DNA of 64,000 bases from contig NZ_JARVRJ010000008.1 in the NCBI RefSeq assembly GCF_030209745.1, positions 1 through 64,000 on the forward strand, given 5' to 3'. A program made the position numbers and the translations under genes. How positions within the stretch are numbered: the stretch's first letter is position 1; each line of letters begins with the position of its first letter. Below are positions 10,109-19,485 of this stretch, piece by piece. Source of the stretch: Arthrobacter sp. fls2-241-R2A-200 (GTDB taxonomy: Bacteria; Actinomycetota; Actinomycetes; Actinomycetales; Micrococcaceae). The notes under the pieces were generated by a model that saw nothing but the letters and a program-made list of their open reading frames with translations, ran no database searches and was not told the origin of the DNA.

Positions 10109-11380
10109 ATGGCCACAGGCGCCAGCCACCCTACCGTGGAAGGCGTGAGAAGAACTCCGCTTGAACTAGCTGCCGTCGCAACCGCGGCAGTGCCCGGCTT
10201 GGCGCCCACTGGCACAGCCTACTCCCCCGACGACGACGCCGACTTCGACTCGGCGCTCCTGCTCGACGCCGACGGGAAACGCTGGCGCGTCCGCTCCCCG
10301 CGCCATCCCGAAGCGAGCACGCGGTTGGAAACGGAGTTCATGGTTCTGCGGGCTTTCAGTCCCGCGATCCGGGCAGAGCTTCCTTTCCATCTCCCCACCA
10401 TCGCCGGGACAGTACGCCAGGGCGAGCTCACCACCTTTGTGTATGCGCACCTGCAGGGCTCGTTGTTCTCCATTGAGGACCTTTCGGCGGGCAGCGCTGC
10501 CCTGGCCAAGGAAATCGGCTCGGCGCTGGCTGCAATTCACGATCTGCCGCTCTCCTTGGTGATCAATGCCGACCTTCCCAGTTACTCAGCCAACGAGTTC
10601 CGCCAGCGGAAACTCAACGAGCTCGACCAGGCGGCGACAACAGGCAAAATTCCGGCGACCCTTCTACGCCGGTGGGAACACGCCATGGAAGATGTGGCGC
10701 TGTGGCGCTTCAACACCTCGGTGGTGCATGGGGACCTCCATGAGGACAACCTGATGGTGCAGGACGACACAGTGACTGCGGTTACCGGCTGGACCGATCT
10801 GCGGATCGGCGACCCAGCGGATGACTTTGCCTGGCTTGTGGCGTCCAACGAATCAGCCTTCATCCAGGACGTGCTCAATCACTACACCGAGGCCCGCCGC
10901 GAGACACCGGATTCACACTTGCTCCGAAGGGCCGCGCTGCTCGCCGAGTTCGCGCTGGCACAATACCTGGTCAAAGCCATGGCGGCGGGCCACGAGGGGA
11001 TGACGTCGGAAGCTGAATCGATGCTTCAATCATTGGCCGCAGATATCGAGAAGCAGGAACAGCGCGAAGCGGCTGCGCGTGCTGCAGCTGAGGAGGCGGA
11101 CCGGCAGGCTGCCGAGGACGCCGCCGCGGCGCCTCCCCAGCAACCGACAGTCACGGTTGTCCCGATTTCCGACGTCGGCCCTGCAGTTTCCGTGGCAGCC
11201 ATACCGGACGAGCCGGTAGTTGCTGACGAGGCTGGTGACGTTGACGAGGCTGGTGACGTTGACGAGGCTGCCAGCGAGCCCGATGCCGGCACCAGCAGCC
11301 AGGATTCGACCTCCACGGCCGCGATTAACGTTGTGCAGCTAAAAGATGTCAAGAGCACCGAGGCCACGAAAGACTCCTGA
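10109..11380 (+). CDS. APH-fold phosphotransferase-like protein, probably degenerate active site
   Basis: Aminoglycoside/macrolide phosphotransferase fold. The catalytic loop is intact (HGDLHEDN, residues 207-214). Where relatives have IDWTD, with the Asp binding Mg, this protein reads TGWTDLRIGDP, so Asp is replaced by Gly227 (codon GGC at 10787-10789). Either the next Asp (D230) substitutes or catalysis is lost. The last ~110 residues are Ala/Glu-rich with an in-frame 18-bp repeat and look disordered. There is no sign of mobility, so it is unlikely to be an acquired resistance gene. It converges on adnB with a 5-bp gap. Substrate unknown; the ATG start is uncertain because no clear Shine-Dalgarno precedes it. 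Confidence 0.7.
   Translation: MATGASHPTVEGVRRTPLELAAVATAAVPGLAPTGTAYSPDDDADFDSALLLDADGKRWRVRSPRHPEASTRLETEFMVLRAFSPAIRAELPFHLPTIAGTVRQGELTTFVYAHLQGSLFSIEDLSAGSAALAKEIGSALAAIHDLPLSLVINADLPSYSANEFRQRKLNELDQAATTGKIPATLLRRWEHAMEDVALWRFNTSVVHGDLHEDNLMVQDDTVTAVTGWTDLRIGDPADDFAWLVASNESAFIQDVLNHYTEARRETPDSHLLRRAALLAEFALAQYLVKAMAAGHEGMTSEAESMLQSLAADIEKQEQREAAARAAAEEADRQAAEDAAAAPPQQPTVTVVPISDVGPAVSVAAIPDEPVVADEAGDVDEAGDVDEAASEPDAGTSSQDSTSTAAINVVQLKDVKSTEATKDS
11229..11276 (+). repeat. 18-bp in-frame tandem repeat in the kinase tail
   Basis: Two and two-thirds copies of an 18-bp unit encoding DEAGDV repeats lie in the acidic C-terminal tail of the APH-like protein. Adjacent copies are identical, which indicates recent duplication by slippage. 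Ends are approximate. Confidence 0.75.
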
Positions 11381-11385
11381 CCTCC

Positions 11386-14300
11386 CTAACCGTTGTTACT
11401 CAGTGCTTGGGAAACGATCCGCTCGAGCTCATCGGCGCCGCCGAGGTCGTGCGGCCGCACCAGCGATCCTTCTGCAACGTAGTAGAAGGCGGCGCTGACA
11501 TCTTCAAGGGGAACCTTCCTTAGCCGGGCCCACGCCAGCCGGTACACGGCCAACTGCACAGCTCGCTCCGTGAGCTGTTGCCCGGAGGGTCGTCGTCCGG
11601 TCTTCCAGTCGATGAGCTGCCAGCGGCCGTCGGCATCTTGGAACACGGCGTCGATGCGGCCGCGAACTACGATGTCCCCGATCTTGGTCTCTACGGGTAC
11701 TTCGACGTAAACGGGGGCGCGCTGGGCCCACTCGGATTCCTTGAAGGAAGCGACCATCTCCTCGAGTCCGTAGGCTTCATCAATGTGTGAGTCCGAACCC
11801 GGTGCCTCATCGAGGTCAAGCATGCCCGTGGTGCCGAAAAACTCTTCGACCCATGCGTGGAATGCGGTCCCCTTGCGCGCCGAGATCCCGGGTTCGCGGG
11901 GAACCGGCCTGCGAAGCCGGGACAGTACGTCTCCGGCGTTTGCGCCAAGTTCGACGAAGAGTGAAGCGGAGACGTGGCTGGGCAAGTGAACGTCCTGGGT
12001 TGCCCTGCCCTGTCTCTGCCGATCCAACAACAGCTCTGCTTCTTGGGACCAACGCTCAGTAACTGCAGGAAATTGCCCACCGACGGGAGCGTCCGGCACC
12101 GTCCCGTCCATGAAAGCCCGGACCATCGCTGCTCCGCTGTCCATGGCGGCCCTACGACCAGGCAGGAGCCTCAGGCGTGCCCCTGTCCGGGGATCCGACG
12201 GACCCTCAAGGGGGTCGTATGGGAAGGTGGCGACTTCATGGATTGTCGTCAGCGGGCTGGATTCCGGCAGGGCTTCTTCAGCAACCGAGTCCGCGTGAAT
12301 CTCGGCGCTCCCGTCGGAGGCCGGGAGCACGGAGTCGCGGCCATCGCCTTGAACTGTCAGCGGAGCTAGTTCCGAAATGAACGGAGATAGCTCGGCCATT
12401 CCGGAGCGCGACCCGTTCCACGCCGCACTCGAGACCCACAGAACGTGTTTCGCCCTTGTATAAGCGACATACGCAAGTCTGCGTTCTTCCGCTTCCCCAT
12501 GAGCCTGGACCCGCGACTTGAAGTCCTTTTCGGCGTCCAACCACCCTTTCTGGTCCGGCTGGTCAAGATCCCATTGCGGGAGATCGGCTCGATCGCCTCT
12601 CAATGGCCACGGCAAGGCAGCCGAGCCACTGCTCCAGCGCGAGTCCCTGTTGCTGGGAAAGGAGCCCGAGTTCATCCCGGGAACAAAGACGACATCCCAT
12701 TCCAAGCCCTTAGAGGCATGGACTGTCAGCAACTGGACAGCTTCGCGGTTGGTTTCTGCAGGGGCGACATCCAGGCCGCCTTCTTCGGAGGCCGCTGCTT
12801 CCAACCACGAGAGGAACGCCAGCAGGTCAATGCGCTGCGAAGTTTGCAGGAAACCCGCTGCAGCATCTTGGAACGCATCCAGGTTCCGACGAGCCTGATG
12901 AATACTGATGCCGGGCTTGGAAGCGACCTCGATGTCCAAGAGCATTGCCCGCTCAACCTCTCCCAGGAGGGTACTGAGATCGTCTCCGATGTAGCTTCGA
13001 AGGAACCTCAGCTCGGAAGATAGCTTGCTGAGGCGCTCCAAGGCGGCGTCGCTCAAAGACCTGCCGTGTCCTGACGACCAGCCTTTTTTGGGGAGGACGT
13101 CAAGAGCCTCCACGAGGCTTGCAGAATCGGTGATGTCACTTTCCAGCGTGACGGCTTCCACGCCAGCACCCGCTTCGTTAGCGGGACCGTCTACGGAACC
13201 TCCTGCGACGGCGCGGCGGCGGGCCAAGTGACGGGACCAATCCGCGAAAGCCATAAGATCCGCTGTCCCGATTCGCCATCGGGCCCCGGCCAAAAGCCTC
13301 ATCAGCGCATCTGAGCGGCCGGGATCCGCCAGAACCCGCAGGGTCGCCACCAGGTCCACAATCTCCGGTGTGTCCAGCAATCCGCCCAAACCGACGATCT
13401 CGTAAGGGATGCCCTGAAGCTCGAATTCTCGGCGGATGCACTCCATTTGCGCCCGACGCCGGCACAGCACCGCCATGGTGGGCCTGACCGCTGACCCATC
13501 TTTTTCTTCCTCGAAAACGGTCCGGCGGTATCGGCGGACATCGCGGGCAATTGCGGCTGCTTCGTCTTCGTCCGTACCGAAACGGCCGATCACCACGCGC
13601 CCCTCCACAGCCACCGGGCTCGGTACCAACGGAGGAACAGAAACGGTATCCCCGGATCCCCGCTCACCAGCCGGTCCGGCCAGCGTACTGGTGCGGTTAA
13701 GCGGCGATGCGATGGTGTTGGCCGCGGCCAGTATGTTCCTGCCGTTGCGCCATGCCGTGGTCAGGTATGAGGTCGGAGCCACGGCGTACGTCTCGGTTCC
13801 GGCCTCGGCATCGACCTGCCGCACAGGGAATTCCTGAACGAAGTGAAAGAGTTGTCCTGCCGAGGCGCCCCGGAATCCGTAGATTGACTGGTTTGGATCA
13901 CCGACTGCCGTAACAGCATGTCCCTGGCCGAAAAGCCGGGAAAACAGGACAAGTTGAGCATGGGACGTGTCTTGGAATTCGTCCAGCAGCACCACCTTGT
14001 AGCGGGCCCTTTCAGTGCTGGCAGCCAAAGGAACGTCATTGGCGATCCGCGCAGCCAGAGCCACCAAGTCCCCAAAGTCGAGCACCCCACGCCGCCTCTT
14101 TTCGCTTTGGTAGCGAACCACCATGTCCGCGACGCTGGCACGGGTCCGCAACATGGACACGAGGTCCGCAGCACCCTGCGTTGGGTTCTTCCGGGCCCCT
14201 GCCATATAGGGAAGCTGTTCAAAAGCCTGAACGCGTTCCAGCACCCAGTTGCGCACCCCTTCCGGCTCTTGAAGGTGCTCCGCGCATTCGCCGGCCAACT

Positions 14301-14898
14301 GCAGGACGGCATTGACCAAGGTGGATTTCGCCACCGTGAAGTGCTCGTACTCGCCGTCGTAGGATTCAACGACTTCGCTTGCCAACTGCCATGACTGTGC
14401 GCCACCGAGCAAAACAACGTCGCGTTCTATGCCGAGTCGAAGGCCGTGGTCAGAAACTATGGCGCTTGCGTAGGAGTGATAAGTGGAAACCTTGGGTTCG
14501 AGGTCGTCAGCACTCAGAAGCCCGCCCGGAAACCCCATGGCAGCCCCGCCGTCGGACGCTACCCGCTGAAGAGTGGCGAGCTTGGAACGGATCCTGCTGG
14601 CAAGTTCACCGGCAGCCTTGCGCGTGAATGTGACACCGAGGACTTCCTCCGGACGCACCCAGCCGTTGGCGACGAGCCACACCACACGGTCAGCCATGGT
14701 GGCCGTCTTACCGGAACCGGCACCGGCGATGACCAAGCGCGGAGAAAGGGGTGAGGCGATAATCCGAGCCTGTTCCGGCGTCGGGCGGTTCTTCTCGCCC
14801 AGCATGTCCGCAACGTCCGACGGCGAAAACCGCGGCTCTGGAAGGCCGGCGGCATCGCCATGTCCGCCTTCGACGCCGGCCAGGAGTTCGGTACTCAT
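11386..14898 (-). CDS. adnB: AdnB subunit of the AdnAB helicase-nuclease
   Basis: Motor-nuclease subunit that resects DNA double-strand breaks with AdnA; AdnAB is the actinobacterial counterpart of RecBCD/AddAB. The N-terminal UvrD-like motor has Walker A AGAGSGKT (residues 58-65), motif II LLDEFQDTS, HASKGLEWDVVFV and VAYTRAKH. The C-terminal RecB-type nuclease has GRIDAVF, LIDWKTG (D1097, WKTG) and QLAVYR, so its metal site looks complete. I start at the ATG at 14898, which overlaps the adnA stop as ATGA; an in-frame ATG at 14952 would add 18 residues lying inside adnA. Length 1170 residues, somewhat longer than the mycobacterial protein. Confidence 0.93.
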   Translation of the reverse strand: MSTELLAGVEGGHGDAAGLPEPRFSPSDVADMLGEKNRPTPEQARIIASPLSPRLVIAGAGSGKTATMADRVVWLVANGWVRPEEVLGVTFTRKAAGELASRIRSKLATLQRVASDGGAAMGFPGGLLSADDLEPKVSTYHSYASAIVSDHGLRLGIERDVVLLGGAQSWQLASEVVESYDGEYEHFTVAKSTLVNAVLQLAGECAEHLQEPEGVRNWVLERVQAFEQLPYMAGARKNPTQGAADLVSMLRTRASVADMVVRYQSEKRRRGVLDFGDLVALAARIANDVPLAASTERARYKVVLLDEFQDTSHAQLVLFSRLFGQGHAVTAVGDPNQSIYGFRGASAGQLFHFVQEFPVRQVDAEAGTETYAVAPTSYLTTAWRNGRNILAAANTIASPLNRTSTLAGPAGERGSGDTVSVPPLVPSPVAVEGRVVIGRFGTDEDEAAAIARDVRRYRRTVFEEEKDGSAVRPTMAVLCRRRAQMECIRREFELQGIPYEIVGLGGLLDTPEIVDLVATLRVLADPGRSDALMRLLAGARWRIGTADLMAFADWSRHLARRRAVAGGSVDGPANEAGAGVEAVTLESDITDSASLVEALDVLPKKGWSSGHGRSLSDAALERLSKLSSELRFLRSYIGDDLSTLLGEVERAMLLDIEVASKPGISIHQARRNLDAFQDAAAGFLQTSQRIDLLAFLSWLEAAASEEGGLDVAPAETNREAVQLLTVHASKGLEWDVVFVPGMNSGSFPSNRDSRWSSGSAALPWPLRGDRADLPQWDLDQPDQKGWLDAEKDFKSRVQAHGEAEERRLAYVAYTRAKHVLWVSSAAWNGSRSGMAELSPFISELAPLTVQGDGRDSVLPASDGSAEIHADSVAEEALPESSPLTTIHEVATFPYDPLEGPSDPRTGARLRLLPGRRAAMDSGAAMVRAFMDGTVPDAPVGGQFPAVTERWSQEAELLLDRQRQGRATQDVHLPSHVSASLFVELGANAGDVLSRLRRPVPREPGISARKGTAFHAWVEEFFGTTGMLDLDEAPGSDSHIDEAYGLEEMVASFKESEWAQRAPVYVEVPVETKIGDIVVRGRIDAVFQDADGRWQLIDWKTGRRPSGQQLTERAVQLAVYRLAWARLRKVPLEDVSAAFYYVAEGSLVRPHDLGGADELERIVSQALSNNG

Positions 14899-17800
14899 TC
14901 GGTGATCTGCTTTCCTCGTGCGCACAGCGGGCAAATATCGGGCAAGCGACACCCATGACCGCCGTATCCTGCTTTGCCGGGGTCGTGACGGGCCTCAAAG
15001 GTGGCGCCAGCCATCAAAGTCGCGGCCTCCGTCACAAGGTCCTCGGCCCAGTTCTCGCTGGGGTCCAACGGTTCCTGCTGCTGGACGGAGGGACTCTTGG
15101 CTTTGGTTCCCAACTGCGCCAACACAGCACCACCAGGGGCGACGTCGGTGGGAAGCGTGACTGCCTCGGGCCCGGATTCCCCCGCAACGGCATCGCGGAA
15201 GGCGCCCATCAGAACGGCAGCTTGGTATGCGCCCAGTTGCGGGTGCCTGGCGACCTCGGACTTGCCGGGCTGGCGCTTGCCGGTTTTGAGGTCGACGATG
15301 ACCAGCCGGCCTTCGGAGTCGATTTCGAGACGATCCACTTGGCCCCGAAGGACAGCATGGCGGGCGGCTACTTCCGCGCTTTCATCCGTTCCAGTGGCAT
15401 CGCAGTGGGCGGTGCCACAGCCGTGGGCACTGGCGTCGCCGTGGACGGTGACATCGGGAAGCTGGACTTGGAAGTCCTGTTCAACGGCAAGCAAGCTCCT
15501 GCCCTCACTGCGCATCATGATCACGTATGAGGCAAGCTTGCGGACCATGAGCTCGGCCCGCTGGAAATCAAGCTTTCCTTCCCAGTTGTCCTTCATCCCC
15601 AGTGTGTGCCACCTCTTTACCAGCTCGGAAACATACTCGGAGCCCGAGGCCTCAGGAAGTTCTTGGGCAATGCTGTGGACCAGGTTGCCCAAGCTACGCG
15701 CGAAATCGGTGGCAGCCTCTCCACCTGCGGCTTGGACAAACCAATCCAAGGGGGACTTGTGCACCGTCTCGACCTTGGACGGAGATACGGAAACTGTTCC
15801 TCCCACGGGTACCACCGGTTCCCTTGAGCTAAGGTCCAATAAACCCCACCACGTGTCCGGATCAGCTCCAGGTACCGGCGGTTCGGCGGTGGCAAGGCGG
15901 CCCAGCACGCGCGCAGCCTCCCACGCCGTTCCGGGTTCGCTGGCGGCAGCACCGGTCGCTGACTGGACGTGTTGCCGCAGCTCAGCGACAAGGGCACGCA
16001 GGGTCATGGGCCTGTCCACGGGGGTGTAGTCCCGCTGGTACTCCCCTGGTCCCAACGGGGCTACGTAGTCAAGGAATGCCGAGGGCTGTTCATCCTCGGA
16101 GGATACTGCCGTGCAGATGAGAACCTGACGCGCCCGGGAGACCGCCGTTGAAAAACTCCTGAGCTCGTCATAACGGATATCACGCAACCTGCTCAACGGG
16201 CCGCGCTGGAGGGCGTGTTCTACCCCGTGTTCCACGGCATCCGCGTACAAAGTGCTGCCCAAGAGTTCTCCCCGCAACCGAGTGTTCGGCCACACGCCTT
16301 CCTGAAGACCGGCGACGATAACCACGGGCCATTCCCGGCCAGCGGCGCTGGCCGGTGTCATGATCTCAACGCACGATTCCAGCTGGGCTCTCGCCGCAAG
16401 GGTATCCATGGGCAATTCCTGGTTCAGTAAGTAGTCCAGGAATTGTTCCGGCCCTGAGCCGGGCAGCTGGTCCACAAACCGCTCGGCTGTATGGAAGAGG
16501 GCCATCATGGCGTCGAGGTCGCGGTCTGCGCGGGCGCCGGCTGGACCGCCGTCGATGGCCGCCTCCGCCCATCGGGAAGACAAACCTGTCGCCTGCCACA
16601 GGGCCCACAGGACTGATTCCGCATTTGCGCCCGGCCTCCCTACGGCCTCCACTCCGGCGGCGATCACTCGAGCCAACCTGCGCGCGGACGTGCCTTCTAT
16701 GCCCAGGGAGGCCAAGGCTCCAGGCTGGAGCAGGGCCTCGACCAACAAAACATCGCTGGATCGACCCCCACCTCCGAGGAGTTCCTCGCTCCTCAGCGAC
16801 TGCCGGAGCCTGCGCAACTCGATTGCTGTGGATCCTCCGATCCGGGAAGTCAGAAGTGAAACCGCCAGCTCAGGGGTCAACTTGTCCGGATCCAGTGCGA
16901 TGGCAAAGGCTTCGAGGAGGGGCCGGACCGCGACTTCATCCCGCACCGCAGAGTCGGCAACAGGAACCCGGACCGGAATGCCTTGGCCCGCGAGGTAGCG
17001 CTGGAGTTGGGAAATCAGGCCGCCGTTGCGCACAATAACGGCGATGTCGCTGAACTCCCGGCCTTCGCGCAACTGCGCTTCGAGAATGCGCTGGGCGACA
17101 TAACGCAACTCATGGACAGGCGATGGCAGGACGTGTCCTTCCACCGCTCCTCCATAAGTGCGGTCAGCGTCCCCGTCGCCGGCAGCTGGCTGTTCCAGCC
17201 TCCTGGCGAGTTGCCCGCCCAAGCGCTGGGAGGTGCGGGCCGCCACCCTCACCCACGCCTCTGCCACCGCCGGCGAGTGCCGGTGGGTGTTCCATAGCGG
17301 ACAGTGCGTTACTGATTCTTTCTTCCCTCCCAGAAGGGATGGCAGTTCGGCTACCAAATCCGGGCGGGCGCCGCGAAAGCCTTGCACCACAGTGTCCGGC
17401 GAGAAGGTGACCACCGCGTCTTTGCCCTCGGCGATGTCGGCCAAGAGCTCGAATACCGCCGGGTTCGACTCCTGGGCGTCATCGACCAGAATCAGCTGCA
17501 GTCGCTCCCTTTCTGCGGCAAGAAAAGCGGGAGAATCCTGGAAAATCTGACGGGCCGTGGTGATGATTCCGGCGGGGTCGAAGGCTTCGGGCATGCGCAG
17601 ATCCAAGACGTCCCTGTACTCGCTGTAGAGCTCGGCCGCGGCCATCCAATCGGGACGTCCGCATTCATAGGCAAGCCCCACAAGGTCTTCCGCGGTCCGT
17701 CCCGACTCGATAATTCGATCAAAAAGCTCGCGGATCTCATGCCGGAATCCACGTGTGGGCAAGGCTGCGGCCAGGTCCGCCGGCCACGGCAACTGATTCC

Positions 17801-18272
17801 CGGACCTGACGTGCCCCTCGAGCAGTTCCTTGATGATGAGGTCCTGTTCCGGGCCCGAGAGTAGCTTGGGTGGCCGAGGCAACGGCAGGACGCCCTCCGC
17901 CTTGGCGCGGCGGATGACGTCAAACGCGTACGACGCCCAGGTACGTGCCGGCGTGGTACTGAGGCTGCGATCCAACCGTCCGGTAAAGGTGTCCCGAAGC
18001 GCCGCCGCAGCATGGCGGCCAGGAGCGAGGATGAGAATCCTCTCCGGGTCCACGCCCTCGTGATGCACCCGGCGCACGGCGGTTTCAACCAAGACGGTCG
18101 ACTTGCCGGTTCCGGGGCCACCGGGGACAAGTATTGGTCCGCTCCCCCGACCGAGCGAAACCACGGCACGCTGATCCGGGGAAAGGACAGGTGCCACGAA
18201 GCTTGTTTCGCGCGGCGGAAGCAGACGCAATGATGCCGATGCGGAGCGGGGTTTGGCAGGAGTCGCGGTCAC
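14895..18272 (-). CDS. adnA: AdnA subunit of the AdnAB helicase-nuclease
   Basis: Partner of AdnB in double-strand-break end resection. Walker A is GGPGTGKST (residues 51-59). Motif II is the divergent VDDAQES rather than DExQD, consistent with AdnA being the lesser motor in studied AdnAB. The C-terminal nuclease shows LEIDSEG, IVDLKTGK (D994-K999) and QLGAYQ, so it should cut. Three cysteines close to the end (C1108, C1114, C1117) could belong to an iron-sulfur site of the AddB kind, but I cannot identify the fourth ligand. GTG start at 18272 overlaps the preceding stop as GTGA. Length 1125 residues. Confidence 0.92.
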   Translation of the reverse strand: MTATPAKPRSASASLRLLPPRETSFVAPVLSPDQRAVVSLGRGSGPILVPGGPGTGKSTVLVETAVRRVHHEGVDPERILILAPGRHAAAALRDTFTGRLDRSLSTTPARTWASYAFDVIRRAKAEGVLPLPRPPKLLSGPEQDLIIKELLEGHVRSGNQLPWPADLAAALPTRGFRHEIRELFDRIIESGRTAEDLVGLAYECGRPDWMAAAELYSEYRDVLDLRMPEAFDPAGIITTARQIFQDSPAFLAAERERLQLILVDDAQESNPAVFELLADIAEGKDAVVTFSPDTVVQGFRGARPDLVAELPSLLGGKKESVTHCPLWNTHRHSPAVAEAWVRVAARTSQRLGGQLARRLEQPAAGDGDADRTYGGAVEGHVLPSPVHELRYVAQRILEAQLREGREFSDIAVIVRNGGLISQLQRYLAGQGIPVRVPVADSAVRDEVAVRPLLEAFAIALDPDKLTPELAVSLLTSRIGGSTAIELRRLRQSLRSEELLGGGGRSSDVLLVEALLQPGALASLGIEGTSARRLARVIAAGVEAVGRPGANAESVLWALWQATGLSSRWAEAAIDGGPAGARADRDLDAMMALFHTAERFVDQLPGSGPEQFLDYLLNQELPMDTLAARAQLESCVEIMTPASAAGREWPVVIVAGLQEGVWPNTRLRGELLGSTLYADAVEHGVEHALQRGPLSRLRDIRYDELRSFSTAVSRARQVLICTAVSSEDEQPSAFLDYVAPLGPGEYQRDYTPVDRPMTLRALVAELRQHVQSATGAAASEPGTAWEAARVLGRLATAEPPVPGADPDTWWGLLDLSSREPVVPVGGTVSVSPSKVETVHKSPLDWFVQAAGGEAATDFARSLGNLVHSIAQELPEASGSEYVSELVKRWHTLGMKDNWEGKLDFQRAELMVRKLASYVIMMRSEGRSLLAVEQDFQVQLPDVTVHGDASAHGCGTAHCDATGTDESAEVAARHAVLRGQVDRLEIDSEGRLVIVDLKTGKRQPGKSEVARHPQLGAYQAAVLMGAFRDAVAGESGPEAVTLPTDVAPGGAVLAQLGTKAKSPSVQQQEPLDPSENWAEDLVTEAATLMAGATFEARHDPGKAGYGGHGCRLPDICPLCARGKQITE

Positions 18273-18685
18273 ACAGTCATTTCATCATCCGGCACTGACA
18301 ATTTATGGAGCTGACGCTGCAACTGGTCGGAGATCACATCGAGGTAGTCGAAGTCGGCTTCACTTGGAGCCCACCGCGCGGCCGTCAAGTCGACCCGCCA
18401 ACGGCCTTCGCCTGTCCTGAGGAACGCTTGATAGGAGCCAAGAAGTGGCGTGGACTCAGCAAGGTAATGCTTGAGCGCTTCCGCCTCGTGACCGGGCGGC
18501 GCCTCCCCGCTGGCGCGCAGGACCCGCCACCACGGGCCCGAACTCCCGTAGTGGCTCATCACGGCACCCACTTGCCGAGGACCGCCGGCGCCCAGAAGTT
18601 CGGCGACGTCGCCATAAGCGACCGCAGCACCGGCCGGAACGAGATCCACGACAGCGAGGGCCGCTGTGACGTACTCCATGCGCAT
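18269..18685 (-). CDS. Alkyltransferase-like (ATL) protein, MGMT DNA-binding domain
   Basis: Belongs to the methylated-DNA-cysteine methyltransferase DNA-binding domain family. The usual active-site PCHR is absent: the corresponding stretch reads GPWWRVLRASGE, with Trp where the reactive Cys should be, as in ATL proteins that flag O6-alkylguanine for nucleotide excision repair. The family start VPAGAVAYGDVAELLG is present near residue 16. At 138 residues it is slightly long, with an extra C-terminal tail. Its stop overlaps the adnA GTG by 4 bases, so ATL-adnA-adnB form an operon. Confidence 0.85.
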   Translation of the reverse strand: MRMEYVTAALAVVDLVPAGAAVAYGDVAELLGAGGPRQVGAVMSHYGSSGPWWRVLRASGEAPPGHEAEALKHYLAESTPLLGSYQAFLRTGEGRWRVDLTAARWAPSEADFDYLDVISDQLQRQLHKLSVPDDEMTV

Positions 18686-18762
18686 CAGTCCAACCTACCG
18701 CTTCAACAGACCAGGTCGTGTCCTGAGGGAGTGTCGTGCCCAATACTGTCGGAGCCGGCCGG

Positions 18763-18774
18763 TAGCGTAAAAAT
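18763..18774 (+). promoter_or_regulatory. Extreme -10 element for a leaderless start
   Basis: TAGCGT (18763-18768) fits TANNNT and sits 6 nt before the exonuclease ATG, placing the transcription start at or next to the A of the start codon. No Shine-Dalgarno is visible. Confidence 0.5.
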
Positions 18775-19485
18775 ATGAGTTCCTGGAATACCCTCCCCCG
18801 CGCCGCCTTCGACCTCGAGACCACGGGAAAGAACTCCCGCTCAGCGCGGATCGTCACTGCCTCCATCACTGTTGTGGATCAGCAGGGGGAACTCATCTCC
18901 GAGCATGAGTGGCTGGCTGATCCGGGCGTCGAAATCCCGGCAGAGGCCAGTGAAGTTCACGGGATAACCACCGAGATGGCCCGGGCTGATGGCCGTCCGG
19001 CTGCTGAGGTCACCCGGGAAGTTGCAGCAGTCCTGCAGGAATTGTTCGACGCCGGAACCCCGGTCATCGCCTTCAACGCCAGTTATGATTTCACCGTGCT
19101 TGCAGCTGAATCCGCGCGCCACGGCGTCCCGCAGCTGAGCCGGTTCCCGGTGCTGGATCCCTATGTCATGAACAAGCAAGTGGACCGCTACCGCAAGGGC
19201 AAGCGCACCCTCACCGCCCTGTGCGAAGAGTACGGGGTGGACTTGGACAACGCGCATACTTCCGCTGCCGATGCCCTCGCCACGTTGCGGGTGTTGGACG
19301 CAATGGCAGGCAAGTTTCCTACGTTGCAGATGCCCGCCTCAAAACTCCACCACCTGCAGGTGGACTGGGCAGCGAGCCAAGCCGCTGATTTCCAACAGTA
19401 CCTGCGGCGCAGCAAGCCCACAGCAGTGATCGAAGGCCAGTGGCCTGTTTTACCGCCGGAAGATGCGGGCCGGGGCGGCTTCTAG
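18775..19485 (+). CDS. DnaQ-family DEDDh 3'-5' exonuclease
   Basis: 3'-5' exonuclease of the DNA polymerase III epsilon type. ExoI is FDLETTG (D13, E15), ExoII contains FNASYDFTVL (D105), and ExoIII has HTSAADA (H161, D166), giving the full DEDDh set. HGIT near residue 62 is also typical of the family. It has no polymerase or UvrC-like domain; at 236 residues it is a free-standing exonuclease, so proofreading or trimming roles are both possible. Its ATG is 6 nt from a TANNNT box and lacks a Shine-Dalgarno, so it is probably leaderless. It is divergent from the ATL-adnAB operon. Confidence 0.88.
   Translation: MSSWNTLPRAAFDLETTGKNSRSARIVTASITVVDQQGELISEHEWLADPGVEIPAEASEVHGITTEMARADGRPAAEVTREVAAVLQELFDAGTPVIAFNASYDFTVLAAESARHGVPQLSRFPVLDPYVMNKQVDRYRKGKRTLTALCEEYGVDLDNAHTSAADALATLRVLDAMAGKFPTLQMPASKLHHLQVDWAASQAADFQQYLRRSKPTAVIEGQWPVLPPEDAGRGGF

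Noticed and set aside
10109..11380. Macrolide or aminoglycoside resistance gene
   Set aside because: No mobile-element context, a changed metal ligand and a location within core repair genes make acquired resistance unlikely.
11386..18272. RecBCD or AddAB identity for the two helicase-nucleases
   Set aside because: Both subunits have an N-terminal Walker A and C-terminal nuclease of the AdnAB kind, and the surrounding gene order is that of actinobacterial adnAB.
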